Shown here piece by piece: positions 21,958-34,144 of a stretch of 64,000 bases of DNA. How positions within the stretch are numbered: position 1 is the stretch's first letter; every line of letters starts with the position of its first letter. Origin of the DNA: Rutidosis leptorrhynchoides (lineage: Eukaryota; Streptophyta; Magnoliopsida; Asterales; Asteraceae); contig NC_092333.1 of assembly GCF_046630445.1 (NCBI RefSeq), forward strand, positions 334,315,501-334,379,500. Direction: 5' to 3'. A program made the translations under genes and the position numbers. The notes beneath the pieces were generated by a model. That model saw only the letters and a list, made by a program, of their open reading frames with translations. It was not told the DNA's origin and ran no database searches.

Positions 21958-22290
21958 TTCTTGCTTAAACGCCGGAAGCGCAACGCTATATAAAAAAAGA
22001 TTTTATTAGAGTTTTATTAAGTTTTTATTAAAAATATACGTTTTTAAAAAAATAAAAAAATAATATATTCAAAAATATAAAAAGAAAAACAAAATTTATA
22101 TATTTTTAAGAGTTTGTTAAATATTTAAGTTTTATAAAGTTTCTTTATTTTTATTTTTAGTTTGTAAAAATATAAATTTTATTTAAATATTTTGTATTAA
22201 TATAAAACTGAAAACTGAAAAAAAAAAAAGAAAGTAAAAGCCTCGGCCCGATCACCGTTGCAGCCCAAAGTCTGGCCCGAATTTGCAAGC

Positions 22291-22341
22291 CATGCGATCG
22301 CATAGAAAATCAACTAACACCTCATGCGATCGCATGAGGTG
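22291..22341. other. Paired palindromes, Athila leader
   Basis: First copy CATGCGATCGCAT at 22291-22303. The second is a perfect 24-bp palindrome at 22318-22341, each half being CACCTCATGCGA or its complement. Same core and a similar pair spacing as in the LTRs. Confidence 0.75.
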
Positions 22342-22405
22342 ATTTGACTGGTCTGGTAACCTAGTCCGACCAGTTTAGGGTTTAAATTTATTATTATTAT
22401 TAATA

Positions 22406-22423
22406 AAACCCTAATTAGGGTTT
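22406..22423. other. Telomere-repeat-like palindrome
   Basis: AAACCCTAATTAGGGTTT, a perfect 18-bp palindrome built from two head-to-head plant telomere-like units (AAACCCTA), with another AGGGTTTA just upstream near 22377. Confidence 0.55.
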
Positions 22424-23240
22424 ACTTATTTATTATTTAGTTTAGTTTATTTATAATTTGTATTTTTAGTTTAATTAGTTTTAATAAATTATAAATTAAT
22501 ATTTTTATAAAATTAATAATATAAAAATAATATTTTTATAAAAATTGTACTTTTTGCAACTTTAAGATTATTTTTTATATTTTGTATCTTTTTGTTTGTT
22601 TTAGCGTAATATTTGTATTTTTCGCTCGTATTTACTTTTAAGTGTAGTATTTTGCCATAGTTATTTTTATTTCTAGATTTTTAGGCATTGCCGTAAAATC
22701 CCTTAAGTGCTTTTTCTTTAGACTAATATTTAGGTGCTTTAGAATTTTGCGACGCCGTTTTTATATTTTAGTACTTTTTAAGTTATTGCCGTTTTAAGAT
22801 ATAGTATTTCTTTTGAGCTTTAATATTTTTAGACGCAACTTTTAATTTTTAGTTTTTAGACTTTTAAGTTTCAACGCGCTACGATCTTTTTATTATTTTT
22901 CGACTATTTATTTTTCGACGTTTTTCGACGCGCTCTTTTTCTTTCTTATTTTTCGCCGCTCTAGTTTTTAGGACTTAGTTTTTTTCTATTTCTTCTCTAA
23001 AATTTCTTTAAATTTCAACGAAAAATTATTTTAAGTGGTTAAATTGATAGACATCCAAATTTTCTGCTTCGTAGTAATAGTTGGATTTGTTAGTGGCTGA
23101 GTTGTGAGCTTCCGATTTAAAGGGTTCTGGCTCCCTGCTGCATCTATTGGCTATTCGAAACGTGGGCAAAAGCAGAAAAGTCTGTTAATTTGATAACTTT
23201 AATAATTTTTATCTTTTATAACTAATAGGATATTCAGTGA

Positions 23241-25892
23241 ATGCACCGAGCAAAACGTTCACCACCTTTTGTACGTTGACCACCTGTAACTCGATTAAGA
23301 CATCTAGCCAATATTGTCGCCGTTGATTTTTCTTTAGAATCGTCATCCAGTTGACCAAGTACTCCAATTCAAATTTCCGATAATCCATTTTTTGAACCCG
23401 ACCTCACAATTGAGAATCCGGAGGATATTCAGGGACAATTCAGAGATCCTGAACCATTAATCTTTCCTCCGGAACCACCAATCATTTAAACAGAGATTGT
23501 CGAGGAAACAACCATTAAATCAGAATCCTATAGTGATTCAGATTCAACAAATTCAATCATGGAGAATCTGGAACCTCTAAGTATGGAAGACCGAATGCGA
23601 GCTAAACGCACTGGCCAAGGTCACGCAATTACTCAAGCAGACATTAATGCACCTGATTATGAAATTAAAGGACAAATCCTACACATGGTAACTAATCAAT
23701 GCCAATTTAGTGGTGCACCGAAGGAAGATCCAAACGAACATCTTCGTACATTTAATAGGATCTTCACTTTATTCAAAATAAGAGAAGTTGAGGATGAACA
23801 GATATATCTCATGTTATTTCCCTGGACTTTAAAGGGAGAAGCCAAAGATTGGTTAGAATCGTTACCTGAAGGGGCGATTGATACATGGGACGTTTTAGTT
23901 GAAAATTTTCTTAAATAATTCTTTCCGGCATCTAAAGCCGTAAGACTTCAAGGAGAAATTGTTACATTCACACAAAAACCAAATGAAACTCTATATGAAG
24001 CATGGACAAGATTTGGAAAGTTATTAAGAGGATGTCCGCAACATGGTTTAGACACTTGTCAAATAGTGCAAATATTCTACCAAGGATGCGACATCACTAC
24101 AAGAAAAGACATGGATATAGCAGCTGGTGGTTCCATTATGAAGAAAACAGCAACTGACGCTTACAAAATTATTGATAACACTGCTTCCCACTCACATGAG
24201 TGGCATCAAGAAAAAGATATCGTTAGATCATCTAAAGCAGCTAGAGCCGATTCTAGCCATGACTTAGATTCCATTTCTGCAAAGATAGATGCTGTCGAGA
24301 GGCGAATGGAAAAGATGACTAAGGATATACACTCAATGAGAACTAGTTGTGAGCAGTGTGGAGGACCACATTTAACAAAATATTGTCTTAGTATTGAACT
24401 AACAATGGAACAAAGAGAGAATGTTTCATACATAAACCAAAGGCCGGGAAATAATTATCAGAATAATTATCAACCGCCGAGACCAATCTACAATCAAAAC
24501 CAGAATTATAACCGAAATGTTCCATACAACAATCAATAAGGTCCTAGTAATCAGCAAGTATCCAACAACACTTACAATCAGCAAAGATCTATTTTTCAAA
24601 ATAAACCACCACAAACCAATGATAAAAAGCCAAATTTAGAAGACATGATGTCGAAGCTAGTTGAATCTCAAACACAGTTTTTCACATCTCAGAAACAAAC
24701 CAATGAACAAAATGCTCAAGCATTTAGAAACCAACAAGCTTCTATTCAAAATCTGGAACAAGAAGTAAGTAACCTAGCAAGGTTGATAGGTGAAAGAAAA
24801 CCGGGAAGTTTACCTAGTGATACAAATGCTAACCCTCGAAATGAAACAGCTAAAGCCATTACCACAAGAAGTGGTATTACACTTAAACCACCTGAAATGC
24901 CTGTAATTTCTGATGAAGCTATTCCTACTCCACAAGAACCACAACCTGAGCAAGATAAGGAAACAGAACCGGTAGTTGAAAAGGTTAATGAAGATAACAC
25001 AGTTAAGGCTAAACCTTATGTTAAACCATACCAACCACCACTTCCTTACTCGAGTAAAATGAGAAAAGAGAGACTTGAAGCCGAGCAATCCAAATTCTTG
25101 GATATGTTTAAACAGATAAATGTAAATCTTCCTTTCATTGATGTAATTTCAGGAATGCCTAGATATGCTAAATTTCTAAAAGATCTAATCACAAATAGAA
25201 ATAAAATGGAAGAACTCTCGGCTGTTACTATGAATGCAAATTGTTCTGCAGTACTATTGAATAAGATACCAGAAAAATTATCTGATCCAGGAAGTTTCAC
25301 AATTCCATGTTTTCTGGGTAGTCTTAGTTCAATAGAAGCATTGGCAGACTTAGGTGCTAGTATAAATTTAATGTCGTATTCACTATACGCTAAACTAGGC
25401 CTTGGAGAATTGAAACCAACACGAATAAGCATACAACTAGCCGATCGATCAGTAAAATATCCTAGAGGGATAATGGAGAACATGCTAGTTAAAGTTGTTA
25501 CCTTAGTATTTCCAGCAAATTTTGTTATTCTGGACATGGAAGAAGATTCTCGAGTTCCTCTCATATTAGGAAGACCATTCTTAAACACGGTTAAAGTAAT
25601 AATAGATGTGTTTGGTAAGAAACTAACCCTAAGTATAGAGGACGAGAGTGTTACCTTTTCAGTTGATAGAGCCATGCAACAACCGCAATCTGCAGATGAT
25701 ACATGTTATTATATTCAAACTATAGAATCACATGCAGAATTGTTAGAAGAATTTTCAGAATTACAATGAACAGGAGAATGTTCTTTAGGAGAAGGAACTG
25801 AACCAATTGATGAAACTGAAATGTTAGCTACACTTATGGCTAATGGATATGAACTAACAACAGAAGAAATTCAAATGCTAAAAGAGGAAGAC
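23241..25892 (+). pseudogene. gag: Athila gag-protease (5' part of gag-pol)
   Basis: One frame from ATG 23241 with stops at 23277, 23352, 23487, 23916, 24537 and 25767 and no frameshift. The N-terminus (MHRAKRSPP) leads through an acidic Pro-rich stretch to the Gag domain (about 23559-24200; KEDPNEHLRTF, LKGEAKDWLESL, FFPASKA, ETLYEAWTRFGKLL). A knuckle-like Cys/His stretch (CEQCGGPHLTKYC) follows near 24350. Gln/Asn-rich spacers precede the protease around 25300-25600, which reads DLGASINLMS and later ILGRPFL. DLGAS is the usual Athila form of the active site. The frame is cut after 25892 by the nested Tekay and resumes in frame at 36915. Confidence 0.82.
25888..25892. repeat. Target-site duplication, left (nested Tekay)
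   Basis: AAGAC, repeated at 36910-36914. Confidence 0.92.
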
Positions 25893-28657
25893 TGTCATAA
25901 CCCGTCCTTAACCATAAGAACGTGTTAGATAACGTATGATTTCATTGCGAGGTATTGACCTCTATATGCGACATTTTTTTAAAAAGGAAAACTGCATATA
26001 TTATACATTACAAACCAAACCATTATTTTTGTTACAAGCTTTAGACAATAAAAAGATGATTATCGTTTAACGATAATCTTCGACTTACAAACTTTACAAA
26101 TGATAATAACAACACGATTTCTAGCATATTTTACAACACACGTCCTCGGATATGCAGTTTTATTTTTGACACAAATATGAGTACGCATGATCCTGCTTAG
26201 ATTCAACATAATGCAGCGGAAGCTTTAATTATCACCTGAGAATAAACATGTTTAAAAACGTCAACATAAAGTTGGTGAGATATAGGTTTAGTGCGCAGCA
26301 ATATATATATATAGACCACAAGATTTCGTATATAAACATTTCAATAAAAGTATTCTAAGTGGTTGAGCACTTGGTAACCATACTTAACATTTTCACGTCG
26401 CATATTCCCTTTAATATGAAATCTTACTACACCGTACCAAGTGTAGTCACAAAACGAAGTACTGTGCAACCGTTGAATACTGGTCGTCCAGTCCGGTTGG
26501 GGTTGTCAGGCCCGATAGATCTATCAACAGGATTCGCGTTTACAATACCGCTGTAAATATTAGTTACCAAGCTACAGGGAAGTATGCCAGTGGTACAACT
26601 CAACGTAGAACATATTTTTCAGTTACTTGTGTCCATATCGTAAAACATAAAATACATGTATTCTCATCCCGAAATATTTAGAGTTTAAAAGTGGGACTAT
26701 ATACTCACTCTTGTCTTGATGATATATATATTTTGACTCGGTCTTCCGGTTGATATCACGAACCTATCCATATATAATATATCAATATGTTTTCATTTTT
26801 AAACAAACGTTATAAATATATACTTGTTATACTTTTAATACTTTGAATAATTCCTTAGTCCGTAGTTAGCAGTCCGATGTTAGTAATTCAATTTTAATGG
26901 TTCATTTTTAGATGTTTAATATACCCGCAATGAAATAAATAAAACCCCCAACGAAATAAATAAAAACCCATCGTATATGTATTGGTCGAGATTAATCTTG
27001 ACCCATGGTACCGGTGTTGTCAAATGACGTGTTGCGTACATAAAGTACCGGTGTTGTCAAATGACGTGTTGCGTACAAACATGGGATCTTATGATTAATC
27101 TTCTCGTATTGTTTACGGGTGATCCTGAACCATATAAAATTGAATTATAAGTACATATATATAAAATATCATGTTATCTTAGAAATATGTGATTTATATC
27201 ATTTTTTTCCAATTGATCCCGTAGTTGAAATGATCTAGGATAACCAATTTTGTTTCGGTCATAGTTTCTTCGTTACAAATCCGTTTTCGTTGATTCAAAT
27301 TGCCATCTTCTTGGATCGAGTTCTTCTTTAAGACTATGAACTGTAAATACCTTGGTTTGTATTCAAAATCATACGGCATAAGTGAAACATTAGTGAAACA
27401 TATGAAGTTAAACATTTTTGGTTACAACAAAATCCTTTAATGACCATTTTTCTAAAAATACTTATACTTTGAAAAACCAAGTTTTACCTTGTTAAATTAG
27501 CATATACATAAGTTATATTACAGGTCTTGAAGTATTTTAAAAGTTAAGTTAGAAGGATCTATTTAGTTTGCAAACAAGTTTGAAAACATTCAAACTATGT
27601 TCTTGTTGTTAAACTTTTGTACCACAAAATAAGATAGCTATATATATATGAATCGAATAAGGTTATGAACATAAATTCTACCTCAAGTTCCTTGGATGAA
27701 GTTGCTGTAAGAGAGAAGTAAGAAGCTAGAATCAAAAGGGTGATAGAAGTGGATGAAAGATTGGAAGTAAGTTGGTGTTCTTGGAGGGTTTTCTTGAAGT
27801 GTTTTTGTATGGTTTTCTTATGGTGTTTTAGTATGGTTTTTGAAGCTAGATCTTTATGGAACTTTGCTGGATTGTTATGGAGTTTAGAGATTAAGAAAGA
27901 GTGTGTGTTTTTAGTTAAGAGATTGAAGTAAAAATGAATCAAAAATGATGATACATATATACTCCTAAAAATGTGATCTTTAAGGATAACATGACAAAAT
28001 TTTAGTTTGTATTTTTGTAATTAGTCTTGCAATGATTCAAAAGTAATTACCTTATACATAAGGCATGAATAAGGGCTGGTTAGGTGGTGATTTGATGTGT
28101 ATATACCAATAGTAAATACGTATAGAAGCTTGGTATGATACGAGTACAAATACTCTAGGTATACGTATAGAAATTTTGTGAAAAATGGAATGAGGATTCA
28201 AATATAGCTATCTTTTGTGAATACACTTATATGATTTTATGTATTTAAGTCTTTAAAAGTGATTAAATACATTACTTATACAATATATGTATAAACATTA
28301 TATGTCTTAAGTATTTATGTCAAATAACGTTACGTATAGTTATCGTTTTGAAAACTTAAGTTAGTAGTTTCAAAATACACATATAACTTGTTGTTATTAA
28401 TATAAAATGAGGTATTAAAACATTCTTTAATCATGTTAAATATGTATATATACATATATATACACAAACGTATAATTATCATATATTGTATAGTTCGTGA
28501 TATCATCGGTCAAACTAGACGGTCAAACGTTGTGTAAAATTCTTTTCGGAAATATAAATCTCGACAATTTGGATTGCTTATCATGTTGGCAAGGTTTAAT
28601 TTATGTAAATATTAATCTTATAAGTATAGTATGATCGAAAAAGTGCGGGTCGTTACA
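25893..28657 (-). repeat. 3' LTR of the young Tekay element
   Basis: 2765 bp, TGTCATAACCCG...GGGTCGTTACA, the near-identical partner of 34145-36909. It contains a tandem duplication of 37 bp at 27009-27082 and no supported gene. Minus ORFs such as 27595-27942 recur in both LTRs only because the LTRs are the same. Confidence 0.93.
27009..27082. repeat. 37-bp tandem duplication with TGACGTG
   Basis: Two copies of a 37-bp unit starting TACCGGTGTTGTCAAATGAC, each holding TGACGTG, a core recognised by plant bZIP factors. The same pair is in the other LTR at about 35261-35334. Confidence 0.7.
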
Positions 28658-28680
28658 TTACCTCCCCGTTAAATAAATTT
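28658..28680 (-). other. Polypurine tract of the young Tekay element
   Basis: Minus strand: TTTAACGGGGAGGTAA just before the LTR start TGTAACGACCC. Confidence 0.7.
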
Positions 28681-28704
28681 CGTCCCGAAATTTTAAAATT
28701 GTAC

Positions 28705-29508
28705 CTATTTTGCGTCATCGAGAAACAAGTGCGGATACTTTCGTTTCATCTGATCCTCTCGTTCCCAAGTAAACTCGGGACCTCTTCTAGCATTCCAACG
28801 AACCTTAACAATCGGTATATTGCTCTGTTTGAGCTTTTTAACTTCACGGTCCATGATTTCGATTGGTTCTTCGACGAATTGTAGTTTCTCGTCGACATGA
28901 ATTTCTTCAAGAGGAATGGTAAGGTCTTCCTTTGCAAGACACTTCTTAAGGTTCGAGATGTGAAAGGTATTATGTACTCCGGCGAGTTGTTGCGGTAACT
29001 CGAGTCGATAAGCTACCGGTCCAATGCGTTCGATGATCTTGAACGGGCCTACGTACCTTGGGTTCAGTTTACCCCTTTTGCCGAAACGTATTACACCTTT
29101 CCAAGGTGACACCTTTAGCATAACCATGTCCCCGACCTGAAACTCTAATGGTTTCCTTCGAACATCGGCGTAGCTCTTTTGGCGACTACGGGCTGTTTTT
29201 AATCTCTCCTTGATTTGCACTATCTTCTCAGTCGTTTCATGTATGATCTCGGGACCAGTTAATTGTCGATCTCCTACTTCATTCCAACAGATAGGAGATC
29301 TACACTTCCTTCCGTACAATGCTTCGAATGGCGCAGCTCCAATGCTCGCATGATAACTATTATTATACGAGAATTCTGCTAACGGTAGATATTTATCCCA
29401 TCCGTTTCCAAAATCGATCACACATGCCCTGAGCATGTCTTCGAGAGTCTGAATCGTTCTTTCACTCTGTCCATCGGTTTGTGGATGATATGCGGTACTC
29501 ATATCCAA
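28705..29508 (-). CDS. gag-pol: Integrase C-terminal part and chromodomain (same frame as gag-pol)
   Basis: 267 codons in the same frame as 29539-33117, separated from it only by the TGA at 29539-29541 and ten codons, so it is the 3' end of one polyprotein of about 1470 codons. It has [13 protein letters not shown], carrying the catalytic Glu of the retroviral-type integrase, the [19 protein letters not shown] barrel of the integrase C-terminus and, in the last 60 residues, a chromodomain-like region ([29 protein letters not shown]) typical of Tekay chromoviruses. Chromodomains of this kind bind histone marks and direct insertion to heterochromatin. It ends at TAG 28705-28707, 25 bp before the polypurine tract. 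Confidence 0.9.
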   Translation of the reverse strand: MDMSTAYHPQTDGQSERTIQTLEDMLRACVIDFGNGWDKYLPLAEFSYNNSYHASIGAAPFEALYGRKCRSPICWNEVGDRQLTGPEIIHETTEKIVQIKERLKTARSRQKSYADVRRKPLEFQVGDMVMLKVSPWKGVIRFGKRGKLNPRYVGPFKIIERIGPVAYRLELPQQLAGVHNTFHISNLKKCLAKEDLTIPLEEIHVDEKLQFVEEPIEIMDREVKKLKQSNIPIVKVRWNARRGPEFTWEREDQMKRKYPHLFLDDAK

Positions 29509-29538
29509 CCGAGTTCCTAGTGCCTCCTGTAGTGATTG

Positions 29539-32500
29539 TCAAAACTTTGAGGTAAATCTACTATCACGATCGGATATAATGGAAATAGGTATTCCATGCC
29601 TTGAAACAACTTCCTTTATATACAATCGTAATAGTTTCTCCATTCTATCTGTTTCCTTTATAGGCAAGAAATGTGCAGACTTGGTGAGACGATCAACAAT
29701 CACCCAAATGGTGTCGTATCCCCAGGCAGTCTTTGGTAACTTCGTGATGAAATCCATGGTAATACCATCCCATTTCCATTCTGGGATTTCTGGTTGTTGA
29801 AGTAACCCTGACGGCTTTTGATGTTCTGCTTTGACTTTGGAACAAGTTAAACATTCCCCAACATATGTTGCAACGTCTGTCTTCAAATTAGGCCACCAAT
29901 AATGCGTCTTAAGATCTTGGTACATCTTTCCAACTCCAGGATGTATCGAATATCTTGTCTTATGTGCCTCGTTCAATATCAACTTCCTTAATCCACCCAA
30001 CTTCGGTACCCAAATACGATTTGCAAAATATCGAATTACATCTTCCCGCATAACGAGTTGCTTCGCATACTTCTTCATTATTTCATTTCCTATATTTTCT
30101 TTAGTAAGTGCTTCTCGTTGAACTTCTTTGATTTGTGAGTTGAGATTCATGCGAATTTTTATGTTCATCGCTCGTACTCGAATTGGTTCTCGTTCCTTTC
30201 TGCTTAGTGCGTCAGCCACCACATTCGCTTTCCCGGGATGATAACGAATTTCACAATCATAGTCGTTTATTAACTCGACCCACCTACGTTGCCTCATGTT
30301 CAATTGTTTCTGATCAAAAATATGTTGAAGGCTTTTATGATCAGTAAACACAGTGAATTTAACCCCATACAAGTAGTGTCTCCACATCTTCAATGCAAAC
30401 ACGACTGCTCCCAATTCTAGATCATGCGTCGTATAATTTCGCTCGTGAATCTTCAATTGTCGGGATGCGAATGCAATAACTTTCTTCCGTTGCATAAGAA
30501 CACAACCAAAACCTTGTCGCGAAGCGTCACAATATATTTCAAAATCATCGTTCCCTTCAGGTAACGATAAAATAGGCGCCGTAGTTAACTTCTTCTTCAA
30601 TAATTGAAATGCGTTCTCCTGCTCCGAGGTCCATTCGTATTTCTTCCCTTTTTGCGTTAACGCTGTCAACGGTTTAGCTATTCGGGAAAAATCTTGAATA
30701 AACCTTCTATAATAACCGGCTAAACCCAAAAATTGGCGTATCTGCGTTGGTGTCTTAGGAGTCTCCCATTTTTCAATAGCTTCAGTTTTTGCTGGATCAA
30801 CCTGAATTCCTTCGCTATTAACAACGTGACCAAGAAATTGCACTTCTTTCAACCAGAAAGCACACTTAGAAAATTTAGCATAAAGTTGTTCTTTTCTCAA
30901 CAATTCTAATATCAACCTTAAATGCTCTTCATGCTCTTGCTCACTCTTGGAATAGATAAGAATATCATCAATGAAAACGATAACAAACTTATCCAAATAC
31001 GGACTACAAACTCGATTCATGAGGTCCATGAATACAGCTGGCGCATTCGTCAATCCAAACGGCATAACCAAAAATTCGTAATGACCATAACGTGTCCGAA
31101 AAGCAGTTTTCGGAATGTCCTCTTCTTTGACGCGAAGTTGATGATAACCCGATCTTAGATCGATTTTCGAATAAACACATGATCCTTGCAATTGATCAAA
31201 TAAGTCATCAATTCTCGGTAGTGGATACCGATTCTTGATAGTTAACTTATTTAATTCACGATAATCTATACACATTCGGAAAGATCCGTCTTTCTTCTTG
31301 ACAAACAAAATTGGAGCTCCCCACGGTGATGTACTTGGTCGTATGAATCCACGGTCCAATAATTCTTTTAACTGACTTTGAAGTTCTTTTAATTCGGACG
31401 GTGCAAGTCTATATGGCGTACGAGCCACTGGTGCAGCTCCTGGTACTAAATCTATTTGAAATTCTACCGATCTAAATGGAGGTAATCCCGGCAATTCTTC
31501 CGGAAAAACTTCAGGAAAATCTCTTGCCACAGGCACGTCGTTGATATACTTTTCTTTCTTTTCGACTTTATTAACATGTGCTAAAATAGCGTAACATCCC
31601 TTTTCTAAACACTTCTTGGCTTTCAAACAGCTAATGAGTTTTAGCTTTGAATTACCCTTCTCTCCATAAATCATCACCGGTATTTTATCCTTACCAGGAA
31701 TACGAATTGCCTTCTTGGCACAAACAACTTCCGCTCCTATTTTGGACATCCAGTCCATGCCGACTATTACATCAAAACCTCCTAATTCTACGGGTATTAA
31801 GTCGATTTTAAACGTTTCTCCGGCTAGATTTATTTCACAATCACGACAAATTTTATCGGCTTTAATTAGCTTACCATTAGCTAACTCAATCAAGTACTTA
31901 GCATCTAGAGGTAATGATGAACAATTCAATTTAGTGTAAAAATTTATACACACGTAACTTCTATCGGCGCCAGTATCAAATAAAATAGATGCTGATAAGT
32001 TATTAATGGTAAACGTACCCGTAACAAGCTCCGGGTCTTCTCGTGCCTCTCTAGCATTAATAACAAACGCTCTTCCACGTGCAGGTCCGCCATTCTGATT
32101 CGGGCACTGACTCTTATAGTGACCTTGTTTTCCACAACCAAAACAAGTAATGGTAGCCAAAGCAGTTCTATTTGCGTTGGTGGCAGGAGTCTTGTTGCCA
32201 TTTGTAACGAGAGCCTTACAATCTTCCGCAAGATGACCTTGTCGATTACACTTGGTGCATAACACACTACAGTAACCAAAGTGATGTTTGTGGCAACGGT
32301 TGCATAAAGGACTTTGTCCTTTATAACCAAAACCTGAACCACTACTCGCACCTTTTGTGGTTTCTTGTTTCTTATAAGGTTGTTGTTGGTAACCTCGATC
32401 ATAATTTCCGTTCCACTTTCTTTTGTTGCTCGATACCTTCACATCAGCAGTGAATGCTTTCTTATCCAAAATGACCTGATCCATTAGCTCGTTCGCCATG

Positions 32501-33117
32501 GTTATAGCTTCATGAATTGTCTTAGGTTTCGATGCTGTAACATTTGCCTTGACCTTTTTGGGCAAACCAGCTTTGTACATTTCAATCTTCCGTTCTTCGG
32601 TTGGAACCAATTCAGGACATAGCAAAACTAATTCCATGAATCGCTGGTTGTAGTTGGTGATTTCAGTACCAACCACCTTCAAACTTCGTAACTCATCTTC
32701 TAACTTAATAACCTCATTCCTTGGACAATACTCGGTGATTATCATTGCTTTGAATTCTTCCCATGGAGTATCATAAGCTACATCTCCTCCTACCGCCTTC
32801 ACATAATTCTTCCACCATGTGAGTGCACTATCTTGTAAAGTGCACGATGCAAACTTGGTCATGTCTTTTTCATCACAACCACTGATTTTAAACACCGTCT
32901 CCATCTTTTCTATCCATCGGGTTAAACCGATCGGCCCTTCCGTTCCACTGAATGATGAAGGCTTGCAAGCTTGAAACGTCTTGTAGGAGCATCCTACACG
33001 AGGATTTGGATTAACTGCAGTAGCTCTTGCAGCTTCGACCCATAGCATTCTATCGTTGACTCGCTGGTTGATGAAGTTCTCGACTTCTTGTTCCGTCATT
33101 CGGTTCAATCGCGCCAT
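29539..33117 (-). CDS. gag-pol: Tekay gag-pol polyprotein (gag, protease, RT, RNase H, integrase start)
   Basis: 1192 codons from ATG 33117, chosen because it opens the Gag-like stretch [10 protein letters not shown]. Rough positions: Gag 50-250 ([31 protein letters not shown]); Cys/His region 280-345 with zinc knuckles [14 protein letters not shown] and [14 protein letters not shown]; protease near 380-465 ([17 protein letters not shown]); RT about 570-760 ([39 protein letters not shown], catalytic box FIDDIL); RNase H about 850-960 ([29 protein letters not shown]); integrase with its HHCC zinc region about 1060-1110 and the first two catalytic Asp ([17 protein letters not shown]). It ends at TGA 29539-29541 in the integrase core. 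The degraded outer copy reads through this position, so this is a fresh nonsense change. Everything else is open, as expected for a young element. Confidence 0.95.
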   Translation of the reverse strand: MARLNRMTEQEVENFINQRVNDRMLWVEAARATAVNPNPRVGCSYKTFQACKPSSFSGTEGPIGLTRWIEKMETVFKISGCDEKDMTKFASCTLQDSALTWWKNYVKAVGGDVAYDTPWEEFKAMIITEYCPRNEVIKLEDELRSLKVVGTEITNYNQRFMELVLLCPELVPTEERKIEMYKAGLPKKVKANVTASKPKTIHEAITMANELMDQVILDKKAFTADVKVSSNKRKWNGNYDRGYQQQPYKKQETTKGASSGSGFGYKGQSPLCNRCHKHHFGYCSVLCTKCNRQGHLAEDCKALVTNGNKTPATNANRTALATITCFGCGKQGHYKSQCPNQNGGPARGRAFVINAREAREDPELVTGTFTINNLSASILFDTGADRSYVCINFYTKLNCSSLPLDAKYLIELANGKLIKADKICRDCEINLAGETFKIDLIPVELGGFDVIVGMDWMSKIGAEVVCAKKAIRIPGKDKIPVMIYGEKGNSKLKLISCLKAKKCLEKGCYAILAHVNKVEKKEKYINDVPVARDFPEVFPEELPGLPPFRSVEFQIDLVPGAAPVARTPYRLAPSELKELQSQLKELLDRGFIRPSTSPWGAPILFVKKKDGSFRMCIDYRELNKLTIKNRYPLPRIDDLFDQLQGSCVYSKIDLRSGYHQLRVKEEDIPKTAFRTRYGHYEFLVMPFGLTNAPAVFMDLMNRVCSPYLDKFVIVFIDDILIYSKSEQEHEEHLRLILELLRKEQLYAKFSKCAFWLKEVQFLGHVVNSEGIQVDPAKTEAIEKWETPKTPTQIRQFLGLAGYYRRFIQDFSRIAKPLTALTQKGKKYEWTSEQENAFQLLKKKLTTAPILSLPEGNDDFEIYCDASRQGFGCVLMQRKKVIAFASRQLKIHERNYTTHDLELGAVVFALKMWRHYLYGVKFTVFTDHKSLQHIFDQKQLNMRQRRWVELINDYDCEIRYHPGKANVVADALSRKEREPIRVRAMNIKIRMNLNSQIKEVQREALTKENIGNEIMKKYAKQLVMREDVIRYFANRIWVPKLGGLRKLILNEAHKTRYSIHPGVGKMYQDLKTHYWWPNLKTDVATYVGECLTCSKVKAEHQKPSGLLQQPEIPEWKWDGITMDFITKLPKTAWGYDTIWVIVDRLTKSAHFLPIKETDRMEKLLRLYIKEVVSRHGIPISIISDRDSRFTSKF

Positions 33118-33476
33118 TTCCTAATGAAAGAAAATAATTATTCACATGGATTATTATAGATGTAGTGTGTATTTATAGTACATTATAGCTTGTTAATAAT
33201 ATGAACCAGGTATTATTATAAAAGCCTTTTCTTCTTATTAGCGTTTTATAATTATATCTTGGGTAGTACCTACCCGTTAATGTTCATACTTAATAGCTTA
33301 GTACAGAACCAATTACTACAATCTAAATAATACTTAACCATGGAAAATTATTGCATTTCATACTTCAATATTTTACATATGCTTATCTTACATCGAACAT
33401 TAAGCAAACCACACTATTAATATTATACAAAACATTATTCGGTTCCATGGTTTGACACAGCAGCGCATCGTTTGAT
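33118..33476 (-). other. Spacer between acidic ORF and gag, with polypurine-tract motif
   Basis: 359 bp, AT-rich, no gene. TTAACGGGTAGGTACT lies on the minus strand at 33265-33280, the same 16-mer as at 2197-2212 and 49405-49420. Confidence 0.65.
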
Positions 33477-33965
33477 CTATTTTCTAGGACGTTTAGACAC
33501 AAAGATTTGCTTAACGCTTATCCTAACTGTCTGCCTATATTTTGGCTGTGGGACTGAAGAACTGGATGCCGGGACAGAATGAATAGGAATAGCGAGGATA
33601 GGGGTGGTAGTGTTGAGTGGAATTGGTGCCACATCATTCTCATTAAACTCGGGATTTGGATTTTCTAATTCATTAGCCTTTCGTTTCTTTCCTAGTTCGA
33701 ACTCGTCTTTTGTAATTTCCTGTATTTCTTCCTCGGGTTCACTTTCCTCCTCGGGTTCACTCTCCTCCTCGGGTTCACTTTCCTCCTCGGGTTCACTTTC
33801 CTCCTTGGGTTCACTTTCCGGGTTCTCTATAGTTGGTTCATCCGGAATTTGTGAGTCTTCCCCAAGGATATCATTTTCGTCATCGGACAGGTTAATGACT
33901 GGAACGCCATCTGAAGATTCTGATTCGGAGTCGTTGATTGTGATAACAATTTTTGAGCTCGACAT
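33477..33965 (-). CDS. Acidic leader protein of a Tekay element
   Basis: 162 codons, intact, between the primer site and gag. The start MSSSKIVITINDSESESS is Ser/Asp/Glu-rich. EDSQIPDEP is shared with the broken leader ORF at 587-1183. Residues about 52-80 are four or five tandem copies of a Glu-Glu-Ser-Glu-Pro unit. A basic KKRKANE stretch follows, then a Pro/Ser linker and a Lys/Arg-rich C-terminus (FVSKRPRK) that resembles a nuclear-localisation signal. No known domain. It is read separately from gag-pol, 359 bp upstream. Preservation in two Tekay elements of different LTR type argues that it is a real gene. Possible roles (disordered accessory or nuclear protein) are speculation. Confidence 0.65.
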   Translation of the reverse strand: MSSSKIVITINDSESESSDGVPVINLSDDENDILGEDSQIPDEPTIENPESEPKEESEPEEESEPEEESEPEEESEPEEEIQEITKDEFELGKKRKANELENPNPEFNENDVAPIPLNTTTPILAIPIHSVPASSSSVPQPKYRQTVRISVKQIFVSKRPRK

Positions 33966-34056
33966 CTATCACACAACAACTAACCCATTAGTACTTATAT
34001 AATATTTACATATAAATTTTAACCAACAGTGATAAGCAATGGTTTTTTTTTTAAAT

Positions 34057-34098
34057 CAGACCCGGTCAAAGTCCAGACTTTACTAATGTATCCTAACG
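34057..34098 (-). other. Shared leader block (young Tekay)
   Basis: Minus-strand relative of the block at 440-477, with GTTAGGATACATTAGTAA and a matching stretch around CTGGACTTTGACCG. Confidence 0.55.
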
Positions 34099-34130
34099 AC
34101 TTATCAGTTAGACACACTAATGCAAACCTG

Positions 34131-34142
34131 GCTCTGATACCA
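34131..34142 (-). other. Primer binding site (tRNA-iMet), young Tekay
   Basis: TGGTATCAGAGC on the minus strand, 2 bp from the LTR that starts at 34145. Confidence 0.88.
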
Positions 34143-34144
34143 CA

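Larger units (their letters stand above)
21958..23240 (+). other. Athila leader, non-coding
   Basis: About 1.3 kb, AT-rich, with no supported gene. It holds a palindrome pair at 22291-22341 and an 18-bp palindrome of telomere-like repeats at 22406-22423. A T-rich stretch (22600-22990) with many TTTTCG and TTTAG words is otherwise featureless. Confidence 0.6.

Noticed and set aside
27595..27942. 115-codon minus frame, conserved at 35847-36194
   Set aside because: Conserved only because the two LTRs of a young element are near-identical; no domain, and it lies inside the LTR.
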